DNA of 64,000 bases, from positions 38,003-102,002 of the forward strand of contig JBEVVR010000103.1 in NCBI GenBank assembly GCA_040507035.1. The letters are read 5' to 3'. The notes under the pieces were generated by a model, which searched no databases, was not told the origin of the DNA, and saw nothing but the letters and a program-made list of their open reading frames with translations. This stretch comes from Thiodiazotropha sp040507035 (lineage in GTDB: Bacteria > Pseudomonadota > Gammaproteobacteria > Chromatiales > Chromatiaceae). Of this stretch, positions 35,616 to 44,660 are shown piece after piece. Position 1 is the stretch's first letter; each line of letters starts with the position of its first letter. The translations under genes and the position numbers were made by a program.

Positions 35616-36236
35616 TTCTTATTGTACATTGTTCAGCTTTTTCCATGCGGCGTACTTTTCCATGTTTAATTGGCCAAATCATTGATCGAAAGCAACAATT
35701 CTTGATCTTTTTTTGGGATGCTGTCGACGATTTGGACACAAATGTCCCCAGGCAATACAGATTGTATCGGCCATGACAAATCGGTGTGGTGGGCTGACAG
35801 CAGGCGATTCTCAGCGCTGTCACAGAGTTGCCTCCATTGCAGTATCGTCTTCCTGGCAATATAAAAATCCCTATCTATCCATTGTGTACTGTAAGCACTG
35901 CTCCCTCCCCGTGGCATAAGCCGCAGAGATCTGCAGTATCCAAGGCATGAATCGGTCGCAGTGAGGAATTATCCTATGCGTAACAACCCCGATGCCGATG
36001 ATGATCCATCATCTTTGTGGTAAAAAACCCACAAACTTCGCCGCCTGGTCCATAGGGCGAACAACTACTATTTTTCTGGCGCTATCTTAACGCTCAAGGA
36101 TAGACCACTCAACCAAGCCATCAAGTAGGAATTTTTCCTTGTCATGAATGTTTACAGTTCCCGAGGTCATCGTTCTAGATTGTCTCCTGCCGACAGATGA
36201 CAACCGAATTCGGCTTGTCGGCAGCAATGGTTTTTC
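35616..36236. other. 621-base region with one doubtful minus-strand ORF
   Basis: No confident gene. The best candidate is the minus-strand frame 35666-35917 (83 codons), with protein-like stretches such as DFYIARKTILQWRQLCDSAE and PGDICVQIVDSIPKKDQELL. It has no clear ribosome site and I recognise no family, so it may be a gene remnant. The remainder (35920-36236) shows no coding signal or strong hairpin. Confidence 0.4.
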
Positions 36237-37226
36237 TCATCGGCAGGACGGCGGTTGAATTGGCGAGATTGTCTGGCTTTTCTCGATCTCACTGGCCGTT
36301 TCCAGTAAGTGTTGGTGCAATACTCCGGGTCTATTCCGTAGCGCCCGATCAATCATTGCCAGAGCCTCTCTGTGACATCCTCGATCATGCAGAACATTGG
36401 CCAAATTGTTGAGTACCGCAGGATCATCAGGTTTGTTTTCCAAGAGCCTATGATAGATCTCCTCAGCCTCCAACAGTTGACCCTTGGCATGTTGTGCGGC
36501 GGCCATGCCAAACAGCGCTATTGAGTTCTCAGGCCAGCGCTTCAAGGCCGCTCCATAGGCTGCAATCAGGCTATCCGCGGGGGCCAATTGCTCCATTGAA
36601 GCGACAGCCTTCAGGTAAGGTAAAAGCTCTGGTGTTGCAGGCAGTTTCCCAGGTTTTAACACCACCATCCCCCAGTTGTCAGCCAGTCCCCATGTGTCGA
36701 GAAATCGATGCGATGAGAGGATCTTACGCTGGGTGACGCCAGAGCGTAGAATCATCTTTTCCTCTGCCGCCAAATACCCGATCACCACCGCATAGTGCCA
36801 GACAGGTAAAGCGTCCCGCCCCAGATTCTGTAACACAAGCACCGGATGTCCCGCCTGCAGCTCGCTAATCAGTGCGCCAAGGTCAGATCTAATCACATAG
36901 GGAATCCGGTCATGTCGACGACTCGCCGCCACCATCTCGAGCTGCAGGCTACCCCTTTTTTGGGGCAAGTACACTTGGGGAACCAGGGATTCGGTAGTCA
37001 GCGAAACCCCTGAATGCTCAAGTAGTGTGGCGAGAGCCGCCGGTCCGCATTGATACGCCTTTTGCGGATGGAATGGCGTAGTCTCCAACTCCAGAGTGAG
37101 ATGCGGTGATCCTGGGGGGATCAAAGATGTCAGCAGCGGGGGATGATGTGCGCAACCACTAAAAAGCAACAGCAGTAAAAGAGCGAGGTAGGCTTTAGAA
37201 CACGCCGCTAGATTAGCAAATAGCAT
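36237..37226 (-). CDS. PA2778-family cysteine peptidase lipoprotein with TPR region
   Basis: A 329-residue lipoprotein with lipobox LFSGC (Cys25). It has a C39-like papain-fold domain with catalytic Cys60 in YQCGPAAL and His144 in VWHYAVVIGY. A C-terminal helical region with TPR-like repeats (ALFGMAAAQHAKGQLLEAEE, PAVLNNLANVLHDRGCHREA) follows. This layout is that of the PA2778 family, always paired with a PA2779-family gene as here. C39-like domains in ABC exporters cleave leader peptides; this one is outside any exporter. Its substrate is unknown, and proteolysis itself is inferred. Confidence 0.88.
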   Translation of the reverse strand: MLFANLAACSKAYLALLLLLLFSGCAHHPPLLTSLIPPGSPHLTLELETTPFHPQKAYQCGPAALATLLEHSGVSLTTESLVPQVYLPQKRGSLQLEMVAASRRHDRIPYVIRSDLGALISELQAGHPVLVLQNLGRDALPVWHYAVVIGYLAAEEKMILRSGVTQRKILSSHRFLDTWGLADNWGMVVLKPGKLPATPELLPYLKAVASMEQLAPADSLIAAYGAALKRWPENSIALFGMAAAQHAKGQLLEAEEIYHRLLENKPDDPAVLNNLANVLHDRGCHREALAMIDRALRNRPGVLHQHLLETASEIEKSQTISPIQPPSCR

Positions 37227-37273
37227 TCAATAGGGAAACAATATTGGTGTAACTCGATTGATAATCACCGCTG

Positions 37274-37657
37274 TTAAAGCTTGGTGAAAACGTTTGTAAC
37301 TCCCAGCATTTCCAATACGATCAGAACCACAAGCAGTGCGCCGAGCACACCGAGAACACTGCCACCGGCTGGCAACTCATCTAACTGTTGATTAAGTACA
37401 AATAGTTCATGGTCCGTGAGTGCATCCAGGCGAAGTTCAACCTCATCAGGCTTAACGCCCATCTCTAACAGTGAACTACGCACATCATCACGGGTCATGG
37501 TTGAGCGAATTCGATCGATATTCGTTTGCCTGTCATCCATCTGAATGACAGTCATGGTATTGATTGGCGCTGCAAATGCGATGGAGGGAAAACCGATGAT
37601 TACTATCTGCAGAGAGAGTGTATATACCAGGAATTGCTTGATGAATGATTTAAACAT
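37274..37657 (-). CDS. PA2779-family small membrane protein
   Basis: A 127-residue protein with signal sequence QFLVYTLSLQIVIIGFPSIAFA. The following domain (DRQTNIDRIRSTMTRDDVRSSLLEMGVKPDEVELRLDALTD) looks helical, and a C-terminal membrane segment (GVLGALLVVLIVLEMLGV) ends the protein. It matches the PA2779 family and sits 47 bases before the cysteine-peptidase gene in the same direction. It is a plausible substrate or partner of that enzyme; that is inference from pairing only. Confidence 0.87.
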   Translation of the reverse strand: MFKSFIKQFLVYTLSLQIVIIGFPSIAFAAPINTMTVIQMDDRQTNIDRIRSTMTRDDVRSSLLEMGVKPDEVELRLDALTDHELFVLNQQLDELPAGGSVLGVLGALLVVLIVLEMLGVTNVFTKL

Positions 37658-37872
37658 TTAACCCACCATCATGAAGTTATATCAGGAGCATTTTATTTAT
37701 ATAACTCCTTTCATGGGGATAGGCAAATATAAGTTACAACTCTTTGGTTACTTTGTGATCTTATAAAAGCACAAATAGTTTGGGTTTGTTTTTTCAATAT
37801 TAAGTTTTGCTTAATATCAGTCACATTTCCAGTAAGATTACATGGGAATTAAAGTAGTGCCAGTGTGGTCCG

Positions 37873-37913
37873 CCGCTTCGCCCACACCTATGGAGGAGGC
37901 TTGGGCGAAGCGG
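37873..37913. repeat. 12-bp perfect inverted repeat downstream of the autotransporter gene
   Basis: CCGCTTCGCCCA (37873-37884) pairs exactly with TGGGCGAAGCGG (37902-37913) around a 17-base loop. It lies 20 bases beyond the autotransporter stop on the minus strand. No T-run follows in that direction. It may be a transcript-end stabiliser or a short dispersed repeat. Confidence 0.55.
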
Positions 37914-37933
37914 TCTCTAGCGCATCCAGATGT

Positions 37934-40291
37934 TTAAAACTCCATGCGTACTCCCGCACTGATGGTGTGAGCGCTCCACTCGCTATGGGCGAGGATGGTG
38001 CCGTAGTCGATGAAGCCGACAACCCCATTCTGGAACTGCGCCGAGGTGCCGAAACGCAGGCGCAGGTAGTCCCGATCGGGGTCGTCTGTTTGGATCTCAA
38101 TGCCCAAACCGGCGGGGTCCTCGACGAAGTGGGCGGTGATGACCTGGGAATCATCCTCAAACTCATGTAGCCAATCGAGCCTGGCGTAGGGGATGAGTAC
38201 CCCCCAATCGGCGCTGTGGGTGTAGGAGACCCTGCCGCCCAGATTGAGGGTCAGCCAGCGTTGGTCGGTATCGTCGATGCGGGTGGTCCAGCCACCACCG
38301 TCTGCCAAGGGATCGGAGATCTCTTCGGTGAAGCCATCGACATCGGACTTGATATATTCCAGATCGGCGCGGGGACCAAAAGACCAGGGGCCGCGATTGA
38401 AGTCGTAACCGGAACCGACAAACAGACTCACCATGTCGCCATCATAGTCGGCCTTGAGCTGCTGGCTGACATCGGCCAGACCATCGAGGGTGTAGACGAT
38501 GTTACGCTTTTGGTCAAAATCGTTGGAGCCGAGCGTGGCGGAAAAATCCACAAAGTAGTTTTGCGGGCTGTAATAGGTACCGAACAGGCTTAGGTTGATA
38601 CCCTGGGTATCGAGATCACCAACGTCGTTTTCCAGTTCGGCCTCGGTATCGATGAAACCGATAGCGCCACCCAGAATGAACTGGTTGCTGATCCTGTAGT
38701 CGGCACCGATGGTAATACCCGTGGTATCGAAATCGAGCCCTGACTCAAGGTCAGTCTCGTCCCGCTCGCCGGTGGTGATGTCGCCGGTCACGAAGACCCC
38801 GAGGCGGGATGCCAGCAACTGGTTATCGGTACTGGCGCCACCACCGCGTTTTCCCGCATCCCGGTATGCCTTGGCGATCATCTCGATGGGCAGGTTCTGC
38901 CCGTCTATTTGCAGATCGAGCCCCTTGAAGGAGAGGCCACTGACACCTCCACGCAGAGCGGCGAGACGCGTACCCAGGTTGCGTACCTGGGTTTCGGCAC
39001 CCTGGCGGGAGGTGGTGTTGGCCTTGGTGGCCGATTCCGGCAGTACCTGTTGCAGTGCCACTGAGGTGTTGCTGTCACCTCCGATAGCGGCATCGACGAC
39101 GGCGTCGCAATCCTGCTGCAGGCGATCACTGAGTCTGGCGCTGGGACAGGCCTCGGCGATCACATCGACCAGGGAGAGAAGATTGGGGTTGTCACCGGCG
39201 TAGGGTTTAAGCAGATCGGCAACCGGATTGCTGCCGGGTGCCTCTGCACTGCCGGAGAGCACGACGGTGCTTATGCCGTCGCTGGTATCGATATTCAATG
39301 CCCCGCTGGCTGTACCGGTGGTTTGGGGAGTAAACACAACCTCAACCTCACAACTGCCGCCTGCCGGGATCAGAGTACCGCAGTTATTGGTTTGGGTGAA
39401 ATCGCCTTCAGTATTAATGTCATTGACAGTGACGGGTGCGGTACCCTGATTACTCACGGTCACCACCTGGGGTTGGCTCGGGGTGTCGACTGAAGAGTCC
39501 GGGAAACTGAGTTCTGAATCGGACACCACAACATCGGGCGTGGTGCCGTTCACGCTGAGTGAAATATCATCTCTAACACTCCCTTGTACCCCGGTCCCAA
39601 CCGCAGACAATGTTCCGGAGACTGCCCCGGACGTCTCTGGTGTTGTTGTGACCATGATGGTGCAGCTGCTGCTTGCATCGAGCGTGGAAGGGCAATCGTT
39701 GCTATGTTCGAATTGCGATGTGGTTGTAATTGCGGTGATCTCCACAGCAGCGTTTCCCGGATTGGAAAGGGTAACCGGAAGTGGGTCGCTGGTTCTGCCC
39801 AGGGATACAGATCCGAAATCCAAACTGCCAGGTGACAGCGTCAGCTGTGAAGTCTGAACCACCTCGCCAATACCAGTGAGAGCCACCGTTTCAGTAAACC
39901 CTGTGCCTTCATCTGTTCCTATGTAGGTCAATTGACCGTTATGCCCACCTTCGGTCTGGGGCGAAAATACCACCTCAACAGTACAAGATGTTAACGGTAG
40001 CAAAGCGAGATCGTCGGCCTGCATCGGGCAGTTATTGGTAATGCTATAGTTTCCACTGGCGGTTATCGAAGTGAAGGAAATAAGTCCCGATGTGTTGTTG
40101 TTGGTAAAGGTTACAGTTCTCATTCCACTACTACTACCCACTGTCACCGTCCCGAAATCGAGGGATGTGGGTGCTACCGAGTATATTGAATAAGCACTTG
40201 TGGAGTAGAGCATAAACAGGAACAGGGAGGAATAGAGGAGTGATTTTGATGTCAAACTTGGAAGCCGGTCAGCCAATCTGTTAATTATCAT
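37934..40291 (-). CDS. Autotransporter with three Hydin-like Ig repeats
   Basis: A 785-residue outer-membrane protein. Signal peptide (LLYSSLFLFMLYSTSAYS) is followed by three immunoglobulin-like choice-of-anchor-D/ASPM-SPD2-Hydin repeats. Each starts SLDFG/LSFPDSSV and ends in a C-x-V-x-V-x-F/T-x-P pattern, at about 35-130, 150-240 and 255-345. A linker of about 110 residues then leads to a beta-barrel (about 490-785) that ends in the aromatic residue expected for barrel insertion (VRMEF). The passenger appears to be only the Ig repeats, so an adhesive or surface-scaffold role is likelier than an enzyme. It has no dedicated neighbours. Confidence 0.88.
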   Translation of the reverse strand: MIINRLADRLPSLTSKSLLYSSLFLFMLYSTSAYSIYSVAPTSLDFGTVTVGSSSGMRTVTFTNNNTSGLISFTSITASGNYSITNNCPMQADDLALLPLTSCTVEVVFSPQTEGGHNGQLTYIGTDEGTGFTETVALTGIGEVVQTSQLTLSPGSLDFGSVSLGRTSDPLPVTLSNPGNAAVEITAITTTSQFEHSNDCPSTLDASSSCTIMVTTTPETSGAVSGTLSAVGTGVQGSVRDDISLSVNGTTPDVVVSDSELSFPDSSVDTPSQPQVVTVSNQGTAPVTVNDINTEGDFTQTNNCGTLIPAGGSCEVEVVFTPQTTGTASGALNIDTSDGISTVVLSGSAEAPGSNPVADLLKPYAGDNPNLLSLVDVIAEACPSARLSDRLQQDCDAVVDAAIGGDSNTSVALQQVLPESATKANTTSRQGAETQVRNLGTRLAALRGGVSGLSFKGLDLQIDGQNLPIEMIAKAYRDAGKRGGGASTDNQLLASRLGVFVTGDITTGERDETDLESGLDFDTTGITIGADYRISNQFILGGAIGFIDTEAELENDVGDLDTQGINLSLFGTYYSPQNYFVDFSATLGSNDFDQKRNIVYTLDGLADVSQQLKADYDGDMVSLFVGSGYDFNRGPWSFGPRADLEYIKSDVDGFTEEISDPLADGGGWTTRIDDTDQRWLTLNLGGRVSYTHSADWGVLIPYARLDWLHEFEDDSQVITAHFVEDPAGLGIEIQTDDPDRDYLRLRFGTSAQFQNGVVGFIDYGTILAHSEWSAHTISAGVRMEF

Positions 40292-40589
40292 CGCCTAATC
40301 TCCCTGGATTTAATTGCTGTTCTCGCATGCCGGCCAACAGGCCTGGGTAGCGCATAGTATAAAGAAGATAGTGGAAAAATCACTGTTCACTCCGCCAACA
40401 ATCCACATTTGCCAGCGCCAGGCTAACAATCGCAAAAGCGCTCATTGAGGGGGTTAGTGTCAGGAGTCCGGCATTGTATCGCAGTGAGATGGTAAAAATC
40501 ATAGGCGCAAGCGCAATCTTACGGCCATCAACCATCTCTATATCCTCCCCCGGTTATATATATGTTTTAGGCGTCAGCTATCAGGCCGA
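40292..40589. other. Gap upstream of the autotransporter gene
   Basis: About 300 bases. The autotransporter promoter should lie at the low end near 40300-40400, and the 3' untranslated part of the caspase-like gene at the high end. A plus-strand frame at 40474-40665 runs antisense into the caspase gene and is not credible. No hairpin stands out. Confidence 0.4.
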
Positions 40590-43500
40590 TCAGCCCTGGG
40601 GTATGAAGAAGAACTCACCCGCTTCATGTCCCCCGTGTTTGATTGGTGCATACTCTGGAATCTGATCGATGCCAAATTTTGAGGCTGTCTGTTGTACCTC
40701 TTTTGCCAGACTGCGGAAGAGTTTATAACCCTCCAGTATGGATTCGTTCTTTGCCAGTGTCCTCAGGAAAGACTTTGCAAATACAGAGTGTTGGCCGCCG
40801 CCCTGGTCGAGTACCGGCTTGAGGCCGCCAGAGGTCAAAACCGTGCGCGACCGGGTCTTGGCCATCACCTTCAACCACTTGGTATTGACCTCTTCGGACA
40901 TTCCCGACTCCAAGCGCGCTATGGATGAACGAGTGAGGGAGCCCGAATAACAGGAGTCAGCTACCACAAGGATGTGCTTTGCCGTCATTGCATTGAGGAT
41001 GTCGGTGATTGCGACATTGGATATCCAGTTGGCTGTGCTGTTTGGTTCGGCATCCACCGGCAGCCAGTAACCGCGCAGATTGACTCGGTCCAACTCGCCA
41101 TGACCTGCATAGTAGATCAGCAGGTTATCGTTTTCGGTGAGAGTTTCACGCAGCTCATTGAGTGCGGAGAGCATGTCATAGCGTGTGGCATCGATCAATG
41201 TTGTGGTCTTGAAACCATACTTTGTGCTCAGCAACTTCGCTGTTTCCTTGGCGTCGGCACTGGCACTGAGAAGGCTCGAAAAGTGTTTGTAGCGATTGTT
41301 GCCAATCACCAGTGCATGATAGTTACCGAACTCGACCTGGTCGGCGATACGTCTTGCAATGCTAAGATCACTGCTTGAATCTTCCGCCTGTTGTTGCGCA
41401 TTAACGGCATAGCGAAATTTAGGTATGAGGAGAAATTCAAGACTGGTGTGTTGCCCCTGCGTATCGACAGCGACCATTTTCACCGGGGTCTGTTCATCTT
41501 CCACTCTGATATTGGTGCTGAAGATCCCCAGCTGATCGGGTGTTTCGGATTTGTCGTTGACTGTGAAAGAGAGCAGGCCGGCAGGTGCGACAACCCGCCC
41601 GGTTATCAGTCGTTCCTTGGCCGCGGATCGCAAGCGGATACTCGGTGTACCCCGAGTCAACGCAACCGGAGGATCGATAATCTCGATAGTAGGTCCAGAG
41701 AGCAGACTGGCATGACGGTTAAGATTCAGATCAGCCAGTTGGGTTCTGTAGCGCAGCGCCTCCGCCTGGTAACGGTCGATATTGATCTGTTGCTGCTGGA
41801 TTTGGTCAAGATAGGTCTGTTCCGACTTGCGTAATCGATCGACTTCAGCCCCTTGCTGTGCTGCAGCAGTCTTTACTACCGTAAGCTCTCTCTGTGTCTT
41901 TGCTAACAACGACTGCTGACGGGCGAGATCGGGATTGATTTTCGCCAGTTGAGCTTGACTGGTAACGAGCTGCTGCTCTGTCTCCTGCAACTGATTTTGT
42001 AATTCAGCGATCTGCCGCTCCTGCTTGGCGACATTGCCTTGCAGGGTTGTTTCCTGGTCAATTTTTTCCTGCTGTAGCGAGAGCAGACGTTGTTGGTAGT
42101 TGCTCACCTTGGCCCTGAGCTTTGTGACGGCTACCCCCTGTTGTCCCATTTCGCTTTCATGGCTCTCCAGCTCTTTTTGAAGCACTATCAGTTTCTGTTC
42201 AAGGGTAAGACTGTTACTGGTCGCCTCGTTCAGCGATTTCTGTGCCAGCTCAAGCTGTTGGCGATGTTGCGCAAGCATCGGTTGGCTCTTTTCGACAGCC
42301 GCTATTGCCTGGTCGAGTTCTGATTGGGTCTGCTCAAGTTTCTGTTTAAGCTGGGTGGCCTTGCCGGTCTCGGCCTTCAATGCATCTTCCAATTGCGCCT
42401 TTTCCTGCGCCGAGAGGCGCAGTGCTTCATTCATTTTTGTCTGCTGCGTGGAGAGCGATGACTCGAGATCGATGATCTTACGTTGCTGCTCGAGAACCGC
42501 CTTCTCCTGTTCGGAAAGTTGAGCCTGTAGCACGGAGAGTGCTTCATCCTGAGAGGCCTTGGAGAGTTTTTGTTTACGCTCCAACTCCGCACGCATGCTC
42601 TTCAACTCTGTTTCAGTGGATTCCAGTTGCGACTTTTTATTCAGTAACTGCTGGTTGGTCTCATCGAGTTTGCGCCGCAGAGCCGCTGTCTCTTTACGCT
42701 CCTGCTCGGTCGCTAATTGTGACTCTTTGAGGTCACTGTCCATCCTGGCTTGCTGTTTATTGAGCGCCTTTTCCAGGGAAGCAATTTGGGTGCGCTGCTG
42801 CTGGGCCTGGGTTTCACTGAGCGCCAGCTCTGCTTTCAGTAGCTTGAGATCACTTGCCGAGGCAACGGGAGCGGGTGCGGTGATTCCGCTTTGAATCCCC
42901 GCTTCAGCCCGTAGTTTACCCAGTCGTTTCTCGGCCTTAGCCAGTTTTACCCTTTCCGATTTTAACTGTTTGCTGGTGTTTTTTAGTTGCCTGCGTAGTT
43001 GCCGGGTTTCAGATTGTTGCTGCTGTCGCTCCTGTTTTAGCAGGCGTAGCTCGTTGCGTTCGGCCTTTGAGATCTCCACCGCGGATGAAAACTGCAGGTT
43101 ATCAGCCTCCAGACCGGATGCCTTGCGGTACCAATTGAGTGCCTGGGCCAGATCTTTATCCACCCCAAAGCCCTTCTCATAGAGAAAACCGAGATTGATA
43201 CTTGCCCTTGAGTTTCCCTGATGCGCAGCCTTTTGGTACCAATTGGCGGCAGTGGCGTAATCGGGCTCTATGCCCAAACCCTTCTCATAGATCTCACCGA
43301 CATAGTTCTGGGCCACAGGGTCGCCTTCCTGGGCCTGAGGCAGCCACACATGCAGCGAGGTTCGGTAGTCCGCGCGGTCAAATGCCACGTACTCCCCACC
43401 ACGAATCTCACATTCGGAGGCGGTGGTTTTGACCGGGCGTCTGGGCGACATATAGGTCATGTTGGCACCGAGTTTGCGCACCTGGCCAGGTAGCAGGCAG

Positions 43501-43688
43501 TCGATAATCAGAAACTTGTCGGGATTGCCGCTGACGGGTGCCGATGCATCGTTCGCCACCTGCCGGAGAGCCTGAGTTTGACAGCCGGCAAGGGCTATAA
43601 TGGCCGAAAGCAGGGTACAGGCGATCAGGGGTAGGGCTTTGATTTTATTTATTTGATTCCTGAACTGACGATGTAACATGGTATCCAT
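40590..43688 (-). CDS. Caspase-like (peptidase C14) lipoprotein with Sel1 repeats and long coiled coil
   Basis: A 1032-residue protein. A lipoprotein-type signal (IACTLLSAIIALAGC) leads to two Sel1 repeats (about 118-190; AQNYVGEIYEKGLGIEPDYA, ASINLGFLYEKGFGVDKDLA). A Gln/Leu/Lys/Glu-rich coiled coil of roughly 450 residues (about 205-660) and a small beta-rich linker domain follow. The C-terminal caspase fold covers residues 790-1032. The catalytic dyad is visible: His863 in YYAGHGEL and Cys913 in VVADSCYSGSL. Bacterial caspase homologues process partner proteins in signalling or death, but no target is obvious. Location in the periplasm or on the outer membrane is inferred from the signal. 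A TAGGTC ribosome site supports the start. Confidence 0.93.
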   Translation of the reverse strand: MDTMLHRQFRNQINKIKALPLIACTLLSAIIALAGCQTQALRQVANDASAPVSGNPDKFLIIDCLLPGQVRKLGANMTYMSPRRPVKTTASECEIRGGEYVAFDRADYRTSLHVWLPQAQEGDPVAQNYVGEIYEKGLGIEPDYATAANWYQKAAHQGNSRASINLGFLYEKGFGVDKDLAQALNWYRKASGLEADNLQFSSAVEISKAERNELRLLKQERQQQQSETRQLRRQLKNTSKQLKSERVKLAKAEKRLGKLRAEAGIQSGITAPAPVASASDLKLLKAELALSETQAQQQRTQIASLEKALNKQQARMDSDLKESQLATEQERKETAALRRKLDETNQQLLNKKSQLESTETELKSMRAELERKQKLSKASQDEALSVLQAQLSEQEKAVLEQQRKIIDLESSLSTQQTKMNEALRLSAQEKAQLEDALKAETGKATQLKQKLEQTQSELDQAIAAVEKSQPMLAQHRQQLELAQKSLNEATSNSLTLEQKLIVLQKELESHESEMGQQGVAVTKLRAKVSNYQQRLLSLQQEKIDQETTLQGNVAKQERQIAELQNQLQETEQQLVTSQAQLAKINPDLARQQSLLAKTQRELTVVKTAAAQQGAEVDRLRKSEQTYLDQIQQQQINIDRYQAEALRYRTQLADLNLNRHASLLSGPTIEIIDPPVALTRGTPSIRLRSAAKERLITGRVVAPAGLLSFTVNDKSETPDQLGIFSTNIRVEDEQTPVKMVAVDTQGQHTSLEFLLIPKFRYAVNAQQQAEDSSSDLSIARRIADQVEFGNYHALVIGNNRYKHFSSLLSASADAKETAKLLSTKYGFKTTTLIDATRYDMLSALNELRETLTENDNLLIYYAGHGELDRVNLRGYWLPVDAEPNSTANWISNVAITDILNAMTAKHILVVADSCYSGSLTRSSIARLESGMSEEVNTKWLKVMAKTRSRTVLTSGGLKPVLDQGGGQHSVFAKSFLRTLAKNESILEGYKLFRSLAKEVQQTASKFGIDQIPEYAPIKHGGHEAGEFFFIPQG

Positions 43689-43744
43689 GACCTAAATAAT
43701 AACTACACGTCAAATAAGGATAGACAATTCACATCTCTCTGAAA

Positions 43745-44596
43745 ATGGTTAATGCGGTATCTATGACATATTCACTATTATGCTGCATTGCAGCATCGAT
43801 GTTGCTGGTTGCCTGCGCATCCCCCAGTCAGCGCTTCGACCAAATGGCTCAGAACCACGGTTTCGACAAAATCGAGGTTGAGGGCAACAGATTCACTCAT
43901 GTCGCCTTTGCAAACGGCAAACTGGGAACAGCATCGACCCTCCACGTCTATCTGGGGGGGGACGGCACGCCTTGGATTGGGGGCTTTATCATCGCCAGTG
44001 ATCCAACACCGAGAAAGCCCGTTGTATTGAAGCTGATGGAATTGGATCAGCTGCCCAGTCTGTTCCTGGGGCGTCCCTGTTATCACGGGCAGGCGAAACG
44101 CCAGCCCTGCAGCTCGGATTACTGGACCTCGTCACGCTACTCCAAGGAGGTCATCGACAGCATGTCCGAGGCCTTGCGTAAGGTTATGAGTAAGCATGGG
44201 CATACGCGCCTTCAATTGATGGGATTTAGTGGAGGCGGGGGCTTGGCGATGCTCCTGGCGGAGAGATTTCCTGAGACCCAGGCCATCGTTACAATAGCCG
44301 GTAACCTGGACATTGAATCATGGGTCGATCTCCACAGTTATGATCCCCTGGACGGATCGCTGAACCCCAAATCGATGCCAGCTTTGCCTGGCACTATACG
44401 CCAATACCACCTGGCTGGGGGTAAAGATACAAATATACCGGCAGGGATGATTCGCGATGCATTGATCAATCAGCCCGAGAGTCAGTTCATCCTGTTCGAG
44501 GATTTTACCCACGGCTGCTGTTGGGAGAGAGTCTGGGAAGGGCTATTGACGTGTGTTGAAAAGCAGTGTGAATGGGAGAATGCATACCAACACTAG
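43745..44596 (+). CDS. Alpha/beta-hydrolase-like lipoprotein
   Basis: A 283-residue product with signal sequence SLLCCIAASMLLVACAS (lipobox LVAC) and a nucleophile elbow LMGFSGGGGLAM. LVACASPSQRFDQMAQNHGF opens the mature part. The likely acid/base residues are in the C-terminal half (GGKDTNIP, DFTHGCCWER). It resembles secreted serine hydrolases annotated as alpha/beta hydrolases. ATG 43763 may be the real start, since 43745 lacks a ribosome site. It is divergent from the caspase gene with only a 56-base spacer. Confidence 0.78.
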   Translation: MVNAVSMTYSLLCCIAASMLLVACASPSQRFDQMAQNHGFDKIEVEGNRFTHVAFANGKLGTASTLHVYLGGDGTPWIGGFIIASDPTPRKPVVLKLMELDQLPSLFLGRPCYHGQAKRQPCSSDYWTSSRYSKEVIDSMSEALRKVMSKHGHTRLQLMGFSGGGGLAMLLAERFPETQAIVTIAGNLDIESWVDLHSYDPLDGSLNPKSMPALPGTIRQYHLAGGKDTNIPAGMIRDALINQPESQFILFEDFTHGCCWERVWEGLLTCVEKQCEWENAYQH

Positions 44597-44660
44597 TTGC
44601 ATAAAAGTCCTGAGGAAGCAGCAGAGGGGATCCAGCTGTGGTATATGATTGCCGGGATAG

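Noticed and set aside
35599..35859. 86-codon minus-strand frame upstream of the TauE/SafE gene
   Set aside because: Cys- and Arg-rich composition atypical of a protein here; overlaps the TauE/SafE start; the 35666-35917 frame is more protein-like but also weak.
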